Source: CAVPDE01 sp963702565
GTDB taxonomy: Bacteria > Desulfobacterota > DSM-4660 > Desulfatiglandales > HGW-15
Assembly (NCBI GenBank): GCA_963702565.1
Contig: CAVPDE010000015.1
Coordinates: 62,001 to 126,000 of the forward strand
Direction: 5' to 3'
DNA length: 64,000 nt
The position numbers were made by a program, and so were the translations under genes. Position 1 is the stretch's first letter. Each line of letters starts with the position of its first letter. Shown one piece after another: positions 58,201 to 63,921 of the stretch. The notes beneath the pieces were generated by a model that did not search any database, had not been told where the DNA came from, and saw only the letters and a program-made list of their open reading frames with translations.

Positions 58201-59939
58201 ACCGTCACCGTAACGGTGGTCGGTCCCCCGTTGATCACGTCATTGGCATTGGCCACCGGCGTGAAGCTCAGGGTGCCTGTGGCATTGGGGCTCGTATAAG
58301 TCACGGTCGGGTTGGGGATGATCGCCGTGTTGCCCGAGGAAGCCGTCACCGTAAGGGTCTGGCCCTCGTTAGGCGCACCCATCCCGATCCCGCTCAGGTT
58401 CACGGTCTGCAGCGGGGCATCCTCGCCGAGCGGCATATCCGCCGGGTCATTCAGGGTCGGCAGGTCATTGACGCTGGACACCGACACCAAGAAGGTCTGC
58501 TGCACACTGTCCGTACCGTCGGAAACCGTCACCGTAACGGTGGTCGGTCCCCCGTTGATCACGTCATTGGCATTGGCCACCGGCGTGAAGCTCAGAGTGC
58601 CCGTGGCATTGGGGCTCGTATAAGTCACGGTCGGGTTGGGGATGATCGCCGTGTTGCCCGAGGAAGCCGTCACCGTAAGGGTCTGGCCCTCGTTAGGCGC
58701 ACCCATCCCGATCCCGCTCAGGTTCACGGTCTGCAGCGGGGCATCCTCGCCGAGCGGCATATCCGCCGGGTCATTCAGGGTCGGCAGGTCATTGACGCTG
58801 GACACCGACACCAAGAAGGTCTGCTGCACACTGTCCGTACCGTCGGAAACCGTCACCGTAACGGTGGTCGGCCCCCCGTTGATCACGTCATTGGCATTGG
58901 CCACCGGCGTGAAGCTCAGGGTGCCTGTGGCATTGGGGCTCGTATAAGTCACGGTCGGGTTGGGGATGATCGCCGTGTTGCCCGAGGAAGCCGTCACCGT
59001 AAGGGTCTGGCCCTCGTTAGGCGCACCCATCCCGATCCCGCTCAGGTTCACGGTCTGCAGCGGGGCATCCTCGCCGAGCGGCATATCCGCCGGGTCATTC
59101 AGGGTCGGCAGGTCATTGACGCTGGACACCGACACCAAGAAGGTCTGCTGCACACTGTCCGTACCGTCGGAAACCGTCACCGTAACGGTGGTCGGTCCCC
59201 CGTTGATCACGTCATTGGCATTGGCCACCGGCGTGAAGCTCAGGGTGCCTGTGGCATTGGGGCTCGTATAAGTCACGGTCGGGTTGGGGATGATCGCCGT
59301 GTTGCCCGAGGAAGCCGTCACCGTAAGGGTCTGGCCCTCGTTAGGCGCACCCATCCCGATCCCGCTCAGGTTCACGGTCTGCAGCGGGGCATCCTCGCCG
59401 AGCGGCATATCCGCCGGGTCATTCAGGGTCGGCAGGTCATTCATCGGGTTCACGTCTATGGTAACAGTAGCCTCATTAGAGACATTCGAATCAGGATCAA
59501 AAGCTCTGTATGTGAAGGAATCAGTGCCGAAGAAGTTGCCTGGGGGTGTGTAATCGAGTGATCCGAACAACGTGAGTGTTACGGTTCCTCCGTTTGTCGT
59601 AGGAATGGGATTGCCGACATTGGCGGGAGCACCGTTGACTGAATCAACCAAAAGCCAAGGAGTATGAAGGGGATCGTCGTCCCAGTCGTTGGCGAGGACG
59701 CCGTTCACAGGAACAGAGAGCGTATTGTCTTCGTCGACGTTGTAGCTGTCATTCACTGCGTGCGGAGTACCGGCAAGAGCGGTGAGGCTGCCGGTTAGCG
59801 CGATAAAGACTGCAGCCATCACAATCAATAGAAAACGGAGCAGATTGCCTCCCAACTGCTCTAAAGTCAGACCTTGCCTTGCACTGCTGGCGCAAGTCAT
59901 GCTGGTGTTTCGACTCTGGTTTTGGCTGCTGGGTTTCAT
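49254..59939 (-). CDS. pilY1: Giant PilY1-like tip adhesin with ten identical cadherin-like repeats
   Basis: About 3561 residues; usual PilY1 proteins have 1000-1700. A long n-region and membrane-type signal (LLRFLLIVMAAVFIALTGSLTALAG) end near residue 58. Next come a Big_9/cadherin-like domain (HAVNDSYNVDEDNTLSVP), ten identical 108-residue repeats (about 168-1248), a PKD domain (WSWNFGDGGTSAAAN), two Calx-beta domains and InlB-type beta repeats. The PilY1 part begins near 1820. A PA14-like lectin domain is inserted at about 2080-2205 (FAVDGDDAVQVLIDGVV). The C-terminal propeller (about 2970-3300) includes VGANDGMLHVF and FIPRDLL, and Ca-binding loops (DQNDNNLPD, DSDGDGVPD) occur. PilY1 sits at the pilus tip and controls extension and adhesion. 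ATG 59939 follows AGGAG; the frame extends to 60008. Confidence 0.92.
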   Translation of the reverse strand: MKPSSQNQSRNTSMTCASSARQGLTLEQLGGNLLRFLLIVMAAVFIALTGSLTALAGTPHAVNDSYNVDEDNTLSVPVNGVLANDWDDDPLHTPWLLVDSVNGAPANVGNPIPTTNGGTVTLTLFGSLDYTPPGNFFGTDSFTYRAFDPDSNVSNEATVTIDVNPMNDLPTLNDPADMPLGEDAPLQTVNLSGIGMGAPNEGQTLTVTASSGNTAIIPNPTVTYTSPNATGTLSFTPVANANDVINGGPTTVTVTVSDGTDSVQQTFLVSVSSVNDLPTLNDPADMPLGEDAPLQTVNLSGIGMGAPNEGQTLTVTASSGNTAIIPNPTVTYTSPNATGTLSFTPVANANDVINGGPTTVTVTVSDGTDSVQQTFLVSVSSVNDLPTLNDPADMPLGEDAPLQTVNLSGIGMGAPNEGQTLTVTASSGNTAIIPNPTVTYTSPNATGTLSFTPVANANDVINGGPTTVTVTVSDGTDSVQQTFLVSVSSVNDLPTLNDPADMPLGEDAPLQTVNLSGIGMGAPNEGQTLTVTASSGNTAIIPNPTVTYTSPNATGTLSFTPVANANDVINGGPTTVTVTVSDGTDSVQQTFLVSVSSVNDLPTLNDPADMPLGEDAPLQTVNLSGIGMGAPNEGQTLTVTASSGNTAIIPNPTVTYTSPNATGTLSFTPVANANDVINGGPTTVTVTVSDGTDSVQQTFLVSVSSVNDLPTLNDPADMPLGEDAPLQTVNLSGIGMGAPNEGQTLTVTASSGNTAIIPNPTVTYTSPNATGTLSFTPVANANDVINGGPTTVTVTVSDGTDSVQQTFLVSVSSVNDLPTLNDPADMPLGEDAPLQTVNLSGIGMGAPNEGQTLTVTASSGNTAIIPNPTVTYTSPNATGTLSFTPVANANDVINGGPTTVTVTVSDGTDSVQQTFLVSVSSVNDLPTLNDPADMPLGEDAPLQTVNLSGIGMGAPNEGQTLTVTASSGNTAIIPNPTVTYTSPNATGTLSFTPVANANDVINGGPTTVTVTVSDGTDSVQQTFLVSVSSVNDLPTLNDPADMPLGEDAPLQTVNLSGIGMGAPNEGQTLTVTASSGNTAIIPNPTVTYTSPNATGTLSFTPVANANDVINGGPTTVTVTVSDGTDSVQQTFLVSVSSVNDLPTLNDPADMPLGEDAPLQTVNLSGIGMGAPNEGQTLTVTASSGNTAIIPNPTVTYTSPNATGTLSFTPVANANDVINGGPTTVTVTVSDGTDSVQQTFLVSVSSVNDAPVAQFGAAPASGPGPLVVTFTDSSTDIDNAIVAWSWNFGDGGTSAAANPNHTYNSTGTFTAQLTVTDAAGATHSASTTIAVLAGISINDVVATEGGTATFNVSLVVPPYTGNTVTVNYATANGSATAGADYTATSGTLTFNAGESVKPVTVAIINDSKAEFAEDFFVNLSGASGGTTIDDAQGRCEIAVDDVASISIGDVTVNENAGTAVFTVTLSTDADFVITMDYATVDNTALAGSDYGPIGGNLAFAVGDTSATISVPIINPVDRELTETFFVDLSNLGPGGGPAAFSKSQGIGTIVDNDYRLTVTPSIRTPAASCNVTASVGSISGSGGGSGLSFFADYDGGDMVTLSATDTYPARGSVFKNWSGDAGGSSYSTDVIMDSDKDVTADFNATYTFSINLAGSGAGHASVTAGPGSDPRFPLGIAMGAYLFENGESIALTGTDNMPTAAIPGSEFQTWTADYGTPGAGFNPGSKTTSVTISDDLSIRGDFIGKYMITSIARTGGNISPPGSVIKYHGESQAFTVSANVSFVNSDVVVDGFSQGPQPLYTFDSLSTNHTIIAVFQSGSEVFVGQAAGDEQIYTASVPPMVLMVMGKDHKLFYEAYNDASDLNSDGALDVGYNPAIDYYGYFDSYKVYRYDGTNNRFEPVRVTTNKKVNPLATDEWSGDFLNYLAMARIDALRKVLYGGYRHVDTATETVLMRSYIPQDAHAWGKEYESITRDGYDIQEYTPLDLPYTGTRHLFANVTLEDGATDLPDLDRPLLRVLNDSYYRIWEWVSIERPVAGTRCLDGGSGPNCARAAVIGGLHPGHPGNAQAFQNLIDTYAVPAKLIGTGPVTQINGNGNPYGASDNYLSIFTGSINVTTAGNYRFAVDGDDAVQVLIDGVVRYGWYSSHAGPCGCTTYRSASFYLSSGLHTVEFRHEVAAGPGSYTLYWRGPDSGNVYQIIPAAGYTGLTMTTYALLTDAIPASAIADYEVKVLVGTASLPEANCKRYPNGTYKPTGILQKFGEPGKLNFGLMTGTYAKNTSGGVLRKAIGSFTDEIVANTGQFKHNTDPAFKGIVYTIDKFTITDFTYSNYTHGNCGWITTRPINEGECANWGNPIAEMMFEGMRYYAGQGSATAAFTYGTGGTIRDNVLGLPKATWDDPFVTNGACAKPFILAITDINPSYDSNQLPSVASAFSTGFAGTLSSNDPTPVALDVEAMGEAISTSEGITGDRYIGEMNTTVDNSCSPKDMTGNGFGRTRGLCPEEPTKQGSFYSASTAYFGRTHDISASTGAQNVLTYMVGLASPLPRIEIPVGNSVVTMVPFAKSVGGCLGVTPNPGSFQPTNTIVDFYIESLRPASGTFRINYEDVEQGADHDMDAIVQYFYQVVDDGDNPVVNPADGTRVRISLQSEYAAGCIIQHIGYIISGTTADGTYLDVRDSDTAAGSDVDYYLDTPPGVTPPATVAQWDDNVALPLLSERVFIPGPAAAATLIESPLWYAAKWGGFVDQNDNNLPDLQSEWDSDGDGVPDTYFYVVNPLKLEQQLTRTFSDILSRGVSHVAPVVSVDEANRTQSGDKLYMAFFRPMSDNYWQGNLKKYGLDWLTRTDCSRTVPEWTVTDANDLVAGFCDGIFKPSSQSFWSSEADGGLVDKGGVGGRLKARMPGADPRNPAAPYYNFRNIYTYKNGSMVAFLHANITNADLEVGNDLTRYRIINFMYGYTYDAVSSANPNPVSKREWLLGDIIHSEPKVIDYFDDSGTLSHRFIAVGANDGMLHVFTDVAATIGGVSYQAGDEIFAFIPRDLLRRLQEFSRPDTHFYTVDGSPALFRSNTTRTVSGTDHYVKTLVFGERAGGRSYWALDVTAPDPSTWTVKWHIEGGASGVTEFQELGYTWSKPFFTEMKLDSTTTKEVVIFAGGYDTIEDGFPEGFDDQNENGKRDTGELHGTTIGGTEGYDKWNPVKDAMGRGIFVLDLADGSILFKASYGDDDGDGNEAEDVTTGIDQKYAMMKWCFPADISIIPLSDSLIVMYAADIYGQIWRIRYDYFADLAHSYTSSASTKWTVKRIFAANPGSDLSSGNALAFTANSQSLVSADAGRKMFYSPDVSLFGNEWTSRPVLYVGTGDRQHATYTMISNRMYFVTDTGTAADETDLLNLTCDELDDEATVDLDTKTALRNILLNGTNSVRGFYRVLDKQGDCADDNLDHSGEAILSQPTLFFKNVYYTSYQPVFGDPCNPSGNAFIYALDYSFATSAFNYELSNDTVESDIRTLKDTYRFISGSSIPSGVRIIMRDGHAAGLISAGGAVAGVGENGSTNIPGPPGGITPLLWETE
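56197..59436 (-). repeat. Ten tandem 324-bp repeats within pilY1
   Basis: Ten uninterrupted copies of 324 bp (3240 bp in total) encode the same 108 residues each time. Only three positions vary between copies that I can see (GTCGG C/T CCCCC; CTCAG G/A GTGCC; GTGCC T/C GTGGC on the plus strand), all synonymous. From low to high coordinate the three-site types are CGT, TAC, CGT, TGC, TAT, TAT, TGT, TAC, CGT, TGT. The mixing of variants points to ongoing gene conversion or unequal crossing-over. Confidence 0.95.
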
Positions 59940-60026
59940 GGCTTTTTCTCCTATCACGACGCTTCCTTCGATGCGGCTATGGGAAAAATGGAATCTCGGG
60001 GGTTTCATTTGATTAAAGCTCCATGG

Positions 60027-60371
60027 TTAAGGTTCTTCGACGATCAGTTGATAGATCTCCAGCCCCTCTCCTCTGATGAGGACCTCCGTGCCGGTGTAAA
60101 CTCGGCTGAGAGGCATGCTTTCCGAAAGCCATTGACCGTTGGGGGCTCTGTACTGCCGTGTGATTCTCACCTGGTCCAGAGGCAGAAAGGTGTACTTCTC
60201 GTTGTCCACCTCGATGCAGGTTGTGCCGGCCTCCGTCCATGCGGCCTTGGTCACAACGCCTTTATGCCAGACAGGCCCCTGTTTCTTTTTCGCCGAAGCG
60301 AGGCCTGAGAAAGAAACGAGCAAAAGCGCAATCAGACTGAAGGTCAGGACTTTCTTTATTGTAGCGCTCAT
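60027..60371 (-). CDS. Small exported protein between pilX and pilY1
   Basis: A 114-residue protein with a signal peptide (about 1-27, VLTFSLIALLLVSFSGLASA). The mature part is basic and strand-rich (KQGPVWHKGVVTKAAWTEAGTTCIEVDNEKYTFLPLDQ). There is no prepilin motif. I do not know a named family; small proteins like this sometimes accompany PilY1 in deltaproteobacteria. It is cotranscribed: 14 bases after pilX and 87 before pilY1. A role in PilY1 export or assembly is inferred from position. Confidence 0.8.
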   Translation of the reverse strand: MSATIKKVLTFSLIALLLVSFSGLASAKKKQGPVWHKGVVTKAAWTEAGTTCIEVDNEKYTFLPLDQVRITRQYRAPNGQWLSESMPLSRVYTGTEVLIRGEGLEIYQLIVEEP

Positions 60372-60385
60372 GGTAATCTCCTTTC

Positions 60386-60865
60386 CTATTCTGCTTTGGG
60401 GCCGATCTTGAAGAGCCTGGATGCGACACGAACTTGGCCGGAGGCGGTTGTCGCGACGGTTCTCGCATCCACAAAGTAATCGTAGCGGCTGAAGTGAATA
60501 GCCGAGTAACCGCTCGGGGCGGCATAAGCCCCTACGTAGTTAACGGTAAAATTGTAGGCAGTGCCTGCTACAACGTGCGGACCGCCGGGCAGAGAGCCGC
60601 TTGCCTGCGTGGCCAGCACCTGGGGCTGGTTCACATTGGTCACCGGGTACATGCCTCGCCCCAGTTCAGCCGCCTCCCTGTTCACCCCGCCCTCTGCAAT
60701 GTAGAAGTTCTGCTTGTAAGGCACTTCATTGTAAGCGGTTTGCAGGTCAATCTGGGCTGTCTTGGTGGCGAAAATGCCGACCAGGGTCAGAACCACGAGA
60801 AGGACGAAAGCGATGATCGTCAGGTTCCCCTCTTCGCTCTTGAGCCTTAATATTATCGGAAGCAT
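60386..60865 (-). CDS. pilX: Minor pilin-like protein PilX
   Basis: A 159-residue protein with an N-terminal hydrophobic helix after a short leader (SEEG, then NLTIIAFVLLVVLTLVGIFATKTAQIDLQTA) as in PilX_N proteins. The conserved YKQNFYIAEGGVNREAAELG follows the helix. The cleavage site has N rather than F at +1, which is usual for this family. It forms part of the pilus tip complex with PilV, PilW and PilY1. It is in the fimT-pilY1 operon. Confidence 0.88.
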   Translation of the reverse strand: MLPIILRLKSEEGNLTIIAFVLLVVLTLVGIFATKTAQIDLQTAYNEVPYKQNFYIAEGGVNREAAELGRGMYPVTNVNQPQVLATQASGSLPGGPHVVAGTAYNFTVNYVGAYAAPSGYSAIHFSRYDYFVDARTVATTASGQVRVASRLFKIGPKAE

Positions 60866-60883
60866 AAGAATTCTCCTGCAACC

Positions 60884-61381
60884 TTACGGTCTTTTGATGG
60901 ACGCGATGGTGATGCGGTGCCTGTTGTTTTCCCATGTCACGATGACCATCACGCTCTTGGTGGTCGGTGAAGCCTGATCGGCAATGTTCCAGATCCTTCG
61001 ATAAAAGGCGCCTGCACCCACCATGCCTTCTTCTGAAATGCTTTCCTCATGGTCCACGGACGTGGTCGAGGAAAGAGTGCTGTTGTTGGCGCTAACGCCG
61101 TCGTTGAGATCTGCGTGATTGTAATCCCTGTTGAGGAGGTCTTCCATCTTCTCGCTCGCAAGGGAAAGTGCGATGCTTGTGTTCCCGCCCATGAAATTCC
61201 CGCGGATCGCGGAAATCTGCATGGTCCCCACGGCGAGAAGTCCGACCGTCAGGATAACGACGGCGATCAGGACTTCGATGAGGGTGAAGCCCGCCACAGG
61301 TATGGCGGGTAAACCCGCCACAGAACCGGCGGACAAACCCTGGTCCCTGCTTTTTCGATCTTGTTTAAGTTGCTTTCTCAT
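60884..61381 (-). CDS. pilV: Minor pilin PilV with repeat-extended leader
   Basis: A 165-residue type IV prepilin. The cleavage site is VAG|FTLIEVLIAVVIL, with the conserved Glu at +5. The leader is about 31 residues, far longer than the usual 6-10. Its last 15 residues (AGSVAGLPAIPVAG) are encoded by a GC palindrome (61288-61332) that also supplies the -1 Gly codon and the +1 Phe codon. Globular domain features are MQISAIRGNFMGGNTSIALSLASEKMEDLL. It starts 2 bases after the pilW stop. Confidence 0.9.
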   Translation of the reverse strand: MRKQLKQDRKSRDQGLSAGSVAGLPAIPVAGFTLIEVLIAVVILTVGLLAVGTMQISAIRGNFMGGNTSIALSLASEKMEDLLNRDYNHADLNDGVSANNSTLSSTTSVDHEESISEEGMVGAGAFYRRIWNIADQASPTTKSVMVIVTWENNRHRITIASIKRP

Positions 61382-61383
61382 TT

Positions 61384-62382
61384 TTACAGCCCCACGTTTC
61401 TAGTCTTGACAAGGGAATTGAGCGTCTTTCTTCTGTATGAGTCGTTCACAGAGATGGTTTCAGTTCCGAAGGTAATGGAACTTGTATCCCTGTATCCCCT
61501 CTGGGCAAATGCGGTTCTTGCGACCAGCAGGACCTCGACCGCTCTCACCCTGGTCTGATTCCCTGTCGGGTCATTGGTCCAGGTGCCATCGTTGAGTAAG
61601 TAGCGGAACTGGAGATTGTCGATGTTTTCGGCGATCACCTGATAGCCGGAGTCATCCCCCAGGTTTTTTCGCACGAGGCATGGTCGGGCGGTATCGTCGG
61701 TGACTCGATAAATGATGATGTCCGTCCGGTAAACGGTGTCGCCCGACGTGTAGTTCTCGGTCAGCCCGGCGGGCGGATTGATGCTGCCCGAGGCGCTGTC
61801 CACCTGGAAAAAGTCCGCGAAGCTGAGATCCTCTTTCACCAGCAGCCCGAACTTCTTTCCCGTGTTATTGAGGTCGGCGGTCCCGTCGCCGTCAAAATCG
61901 CGGTTGCTTAGAGAGATCGCTCCTCCCGAACTTCCTTCGCCCGCAGTCAGAGTGCGGCCCTCGGAACCGGCTTTGACGATAACGATGACATCCGTGTTTG
62001 CTTTGATGCCGGCCGTGGAAGCATTGTTCACAGCAAAGAGCAGAGGTCTGCCGGTCTCCATGTTGTTTGCCGGATTGCTGTCCCCGTCCAGGTCATTCCA
62101 GTCCAGTTGCCTGTTGTTCCGGTCAAAATTGGTGTAATAGCCGGCCATTTGCAGATCCCGGGTAATGAAGTGCATGGCAGCCCGGAGATTCTGCTGCATG
62201 GCCGAGACCTGATCCTGAATTATGTAGGAGTCCTGCTGGACTTTGAAGGTCCTGAATAGGCCTGCCAGGATGACCAAGCCCAGCGCAACAGCTATCAAAA
62301 GCTCAATGATGGTGAACCCCGCCTGTTTACCCATCACTCCAGCGCTCCTGTGCTCCACTACTTCAATCCCTCTTTTCTGCAT
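61384..62382 (-). CDS. pilW: Minor pilin PilW
   Basis: A 332-residue prepilin-type protein. The cleavage site is QAG|FTIIELLIAVALGLVILAGLF. The long C-terminal domain has MQQNLRAAMHFITRDLQMAGYY, typical of PilW, and ends in RAVEVLLVARTAF. ATG 62382 gives a 22-residue leader partly made of iterated-word DNA (GGAGCACAGGAGCGCTGGAGTG). ATG 62334 (MGKQAG|FT) would give a normal short leader and also has a GGAG upstream; either may be used. It lies 15 bases after fimT. Confidence 0.9.
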   Translation of the reverse strand: MQKRGIEVVEHRSAGVMGKQAGFTIIELLIAVALGLVILAGLFRTFKVQQDSYIIQDQVSAMQQNLRAAMHFITRDLQMAGYYTNFDRNNRQLDWNDLDGDSNPANNMETGRPLLFAVNNASTAGIKANTDVIVIVKAGSEGRTLTAGEGSSGGAISLSNRDFDGDGTADLNNTGKKFGLLVKEDLSFADFFQVDSASGSINPPAGLTENYTSGDTVYRTDIIIYRVTDDTARPCLVRKNLGDDSGYQVIAENIDNLQFRYLLNDGTWTNDPTGNQTRVRAVEVLLVARTAFAQRGYRDTSSITFGTETISVNDSYRRKTLNSLVKTRNVGL

Positions 62383-62397
62383 TTTTCAGCCCCTCTC

Positions 62398-62976
62398 TCA
62401 CTGTTGCCAGGCCGAGCCTGTCCATCTTCTCATAACGACCAAGCCTGATATCCACACGCCTACTGCATAGGAGTTGTTCCTGTTGTTCTGCAGATACACA
62501 TATCCGTCCGCAGTGACAGGCATGTTGGAAGGTTTGAAGACCATTCCCCTGGGATCAAGAAGGATGCCGTCTTCATCAAAGGTGACCTCGTCTCCGAAGT
62601 CGGCGCCTATGGCGGCCGTTGCCGAACCATGCCCGTATGCCAATCCGCTGCCGTATTCAGAGAAGTTTACTGTTCTCAAAACCACATCATCCCCACCAAC
62701 GGCGCTGGCAGTACTTTCAAAAGCCCGATTGGGCCCGGAGCTGACCACTCGATACAGGTTGTTGGCCCGGTCGAAAAGCACTCCACATCCGGCTCTGTCT
62801 TTGACCGCAATCATCTTCGCATATTGAAAATTGGAGTAGATGTCGCGAGCCGCGCCCCTGAGTCTATAGTTGGGGACCCATCTCGAGAAGGCGGGAATGG
62901 CAAGCCCAAGTAAAACGCAGAGGATTACGATCGTGATCAACAGTTCGAGCATGGTGAAGCCGCGTTCTCTTTTCAT
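62398..62976 (-). CDS. fimT: FimT/GspH-type minor pseudopilin, first gene of the pilY1 operon
   Basis: A 192-residue prepilin with a short normal leader (MKRERG|FTMLELLITIVILCVLLGLAIPAFSRW). PNYRLRGAARDIYSNFQYAKMIAVKDR is the GspH/FimT signature, and the C-terminus contains VYLQNNRNNSYAVGVWISGLVVMRRWTGSAWQ. It heads the operon behind a consensus sigma-54 promoter. It is a paralogue of the gene at 63340, with which it shares the same domain layout and ending. Confidence 0.92.
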   Translation of the reverse strand: MKRERGFTMLELLITIVILCVLLGLAIPAFSRWVPNYRLRGAARDIYSNFQYAKMIAVKDRAGCGVLFDRANNLYRVVSSGPNRAFESTASAVGGDDVVLRTVNFSEYGSGLAYGHGSATAAIGADFGDEVTFDEDGILLDPRGMVFKPSNMPVTADGYVYLQNNRNNSYAVGVWISGLVVMRRWTGSAWQQ

Positions 62977-63339
62977 CGCGTCATCCTTATCTAAGGTTTA
63001 TCCCTATGTGAGCAAAAAGAGTGCCATCCGGAGCTAGCCTTTGGACCTGATCCGTTTCTTTGCCCGAAGTAGAAAAATGGGCTTAATAGCTTGGTATTAA
63101 TTAATTGATAATACTATGTTTAGTTTGCAAGAAGCCGTTTTCTGGCAGGCTGAAAAAAGCGAAAGAGGACATGAAAAGCAGGCGCGTTAGTAGGGGACGG
63201 AATCGTGAAAACCGTAAAATAATTTTTCAATTGTAAATTAGTTTTACAGTAACGGACGCATTCTCATCAGGATTTGGCCGAGCAGTTCTCTCCTTTTTGT
63301 TTCTGTGAACATCTGTGTGGATCTGTGTCCCGTCTTCTT
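62977..63339. other. Promoter region between the two fimT genes
   Basis: No gene is seen. It holds the sigma-54 site (63011-63026) and an AT-rich block (63085-63125) that could bind an activator or IHF. AGTAGGGGACGG (63190-63201) resembles the RAYT unit end. TCTGTG words (63302-63330) belong to the iterated-word family. Confidence 0.6.
63011..63026 (-). promoter_or_regulatory. Sigma-54 (RpoN) promoter of the minor pilin operon
   Basis: On the minus strand, TGGCAC (complement of 63021-63026), five bases, then TTGCT (complement of 63011-63015): an exact match to the -24/-12 consensus. It lies about 35 bases before ATG 62976. In many proteobacteria pilin genes are driven by RpoN with the PilR activator; no PilR gene is in the window. 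Confidence 0.85.
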
Positions 63340-63921
63340 CTATTCCCAGGCCGAGCCATTCCACTTCCTGAGCACAACGATTCCTGAAGACCATGTGCCC
63401 ACGGCATAACAGGAGTGCAGGCTGTTCTGAAGATAAGCGTAACCACCGAAGGTGCCGGTGGTCATGCCCCGGGAGTTGAAGACCACGCGGTCGCCGGGAA
63501 AAGACACGCTGTCCCCGATCGGTTCATTTTGGCCCACTTTTCTTTTTGCGATTCCAGGCCCGAAACTCAATCCGCTGCCATAGTCAGGAAGAATCACGGT
63601 CTTCAGCACCACGTTGTCATCAGTGGTGGAATAAACTCGATCAGCGCCTCCGCTGACGACCTGGTAGCTTTTCCCATCTTCGTCGAATCTGAGGGCCCAT
63701 TCCCCTCTGTCCCTGATGGCCGCTGATTTCGCTAGTTGGAGGTTGGAGTAGAGATCACGGACAGCCCCTTTCAACCGGTAATTCGGGAGCCACCTTGAGA
63801 AAGCGGGCACAGCAAAGCTTGCAGAAATGGCCAGGATGGAAATGACAACCAGAAGCTCGACCTTGGTAAAACCCGCCACAAACCCGGCGGGCAAGCCGCA
63901 AACGCCTCTCAGCCTCTTCAT
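63340..63921 (-). CDS. Second FimT/GspH-type pseudopilin, with repeat-derived leader
   Basis: A 193-residue prepilin. The cleavage site is FVAG|FTKVELLVVISILAISASFAVPAFSRW. The leader (17 residues) ends in GLPAGFVAG, encoded by a GC palindrome (63871-63897) that also occurs at 44331-44357 outside any gene. The mature part, PNYRLKGAVRDLYSNLQLAKSAAIRDRGEW..., and the ending AVGTWSSGIVVLRKWNGSAWE parallel the fimT at 62398. GGAGGGAATCACC lies before ATG 63921. It probably has its own promoter upstream, at or beyond the window edge. Confidence 0.9.
   Translation of the reverse strand: MKRLRGVCGLPAGFVAGFTKVELLVVISILAISASFAVPAFSRWLPNYRLKGAVRDLYSNLQLAKSAAIRDRGEWALRFDEDGKSYQVVSGGADRVYSTTDDNVVLKTVILPDYGSGLSFGPGIAKRKVGQNEPIGDSVSFPGDRVVFNSRGMTTGTFGGYAYLQNSLHSCYAVGTWSSGIVVLRKWNGSAWE

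Noticed and set aside
56197..59436. Regular repeats considered as a CRISPR array
   Set aside because: The period is 324 bp with no unique spacers, and the unit is an in-frame coding repeat.
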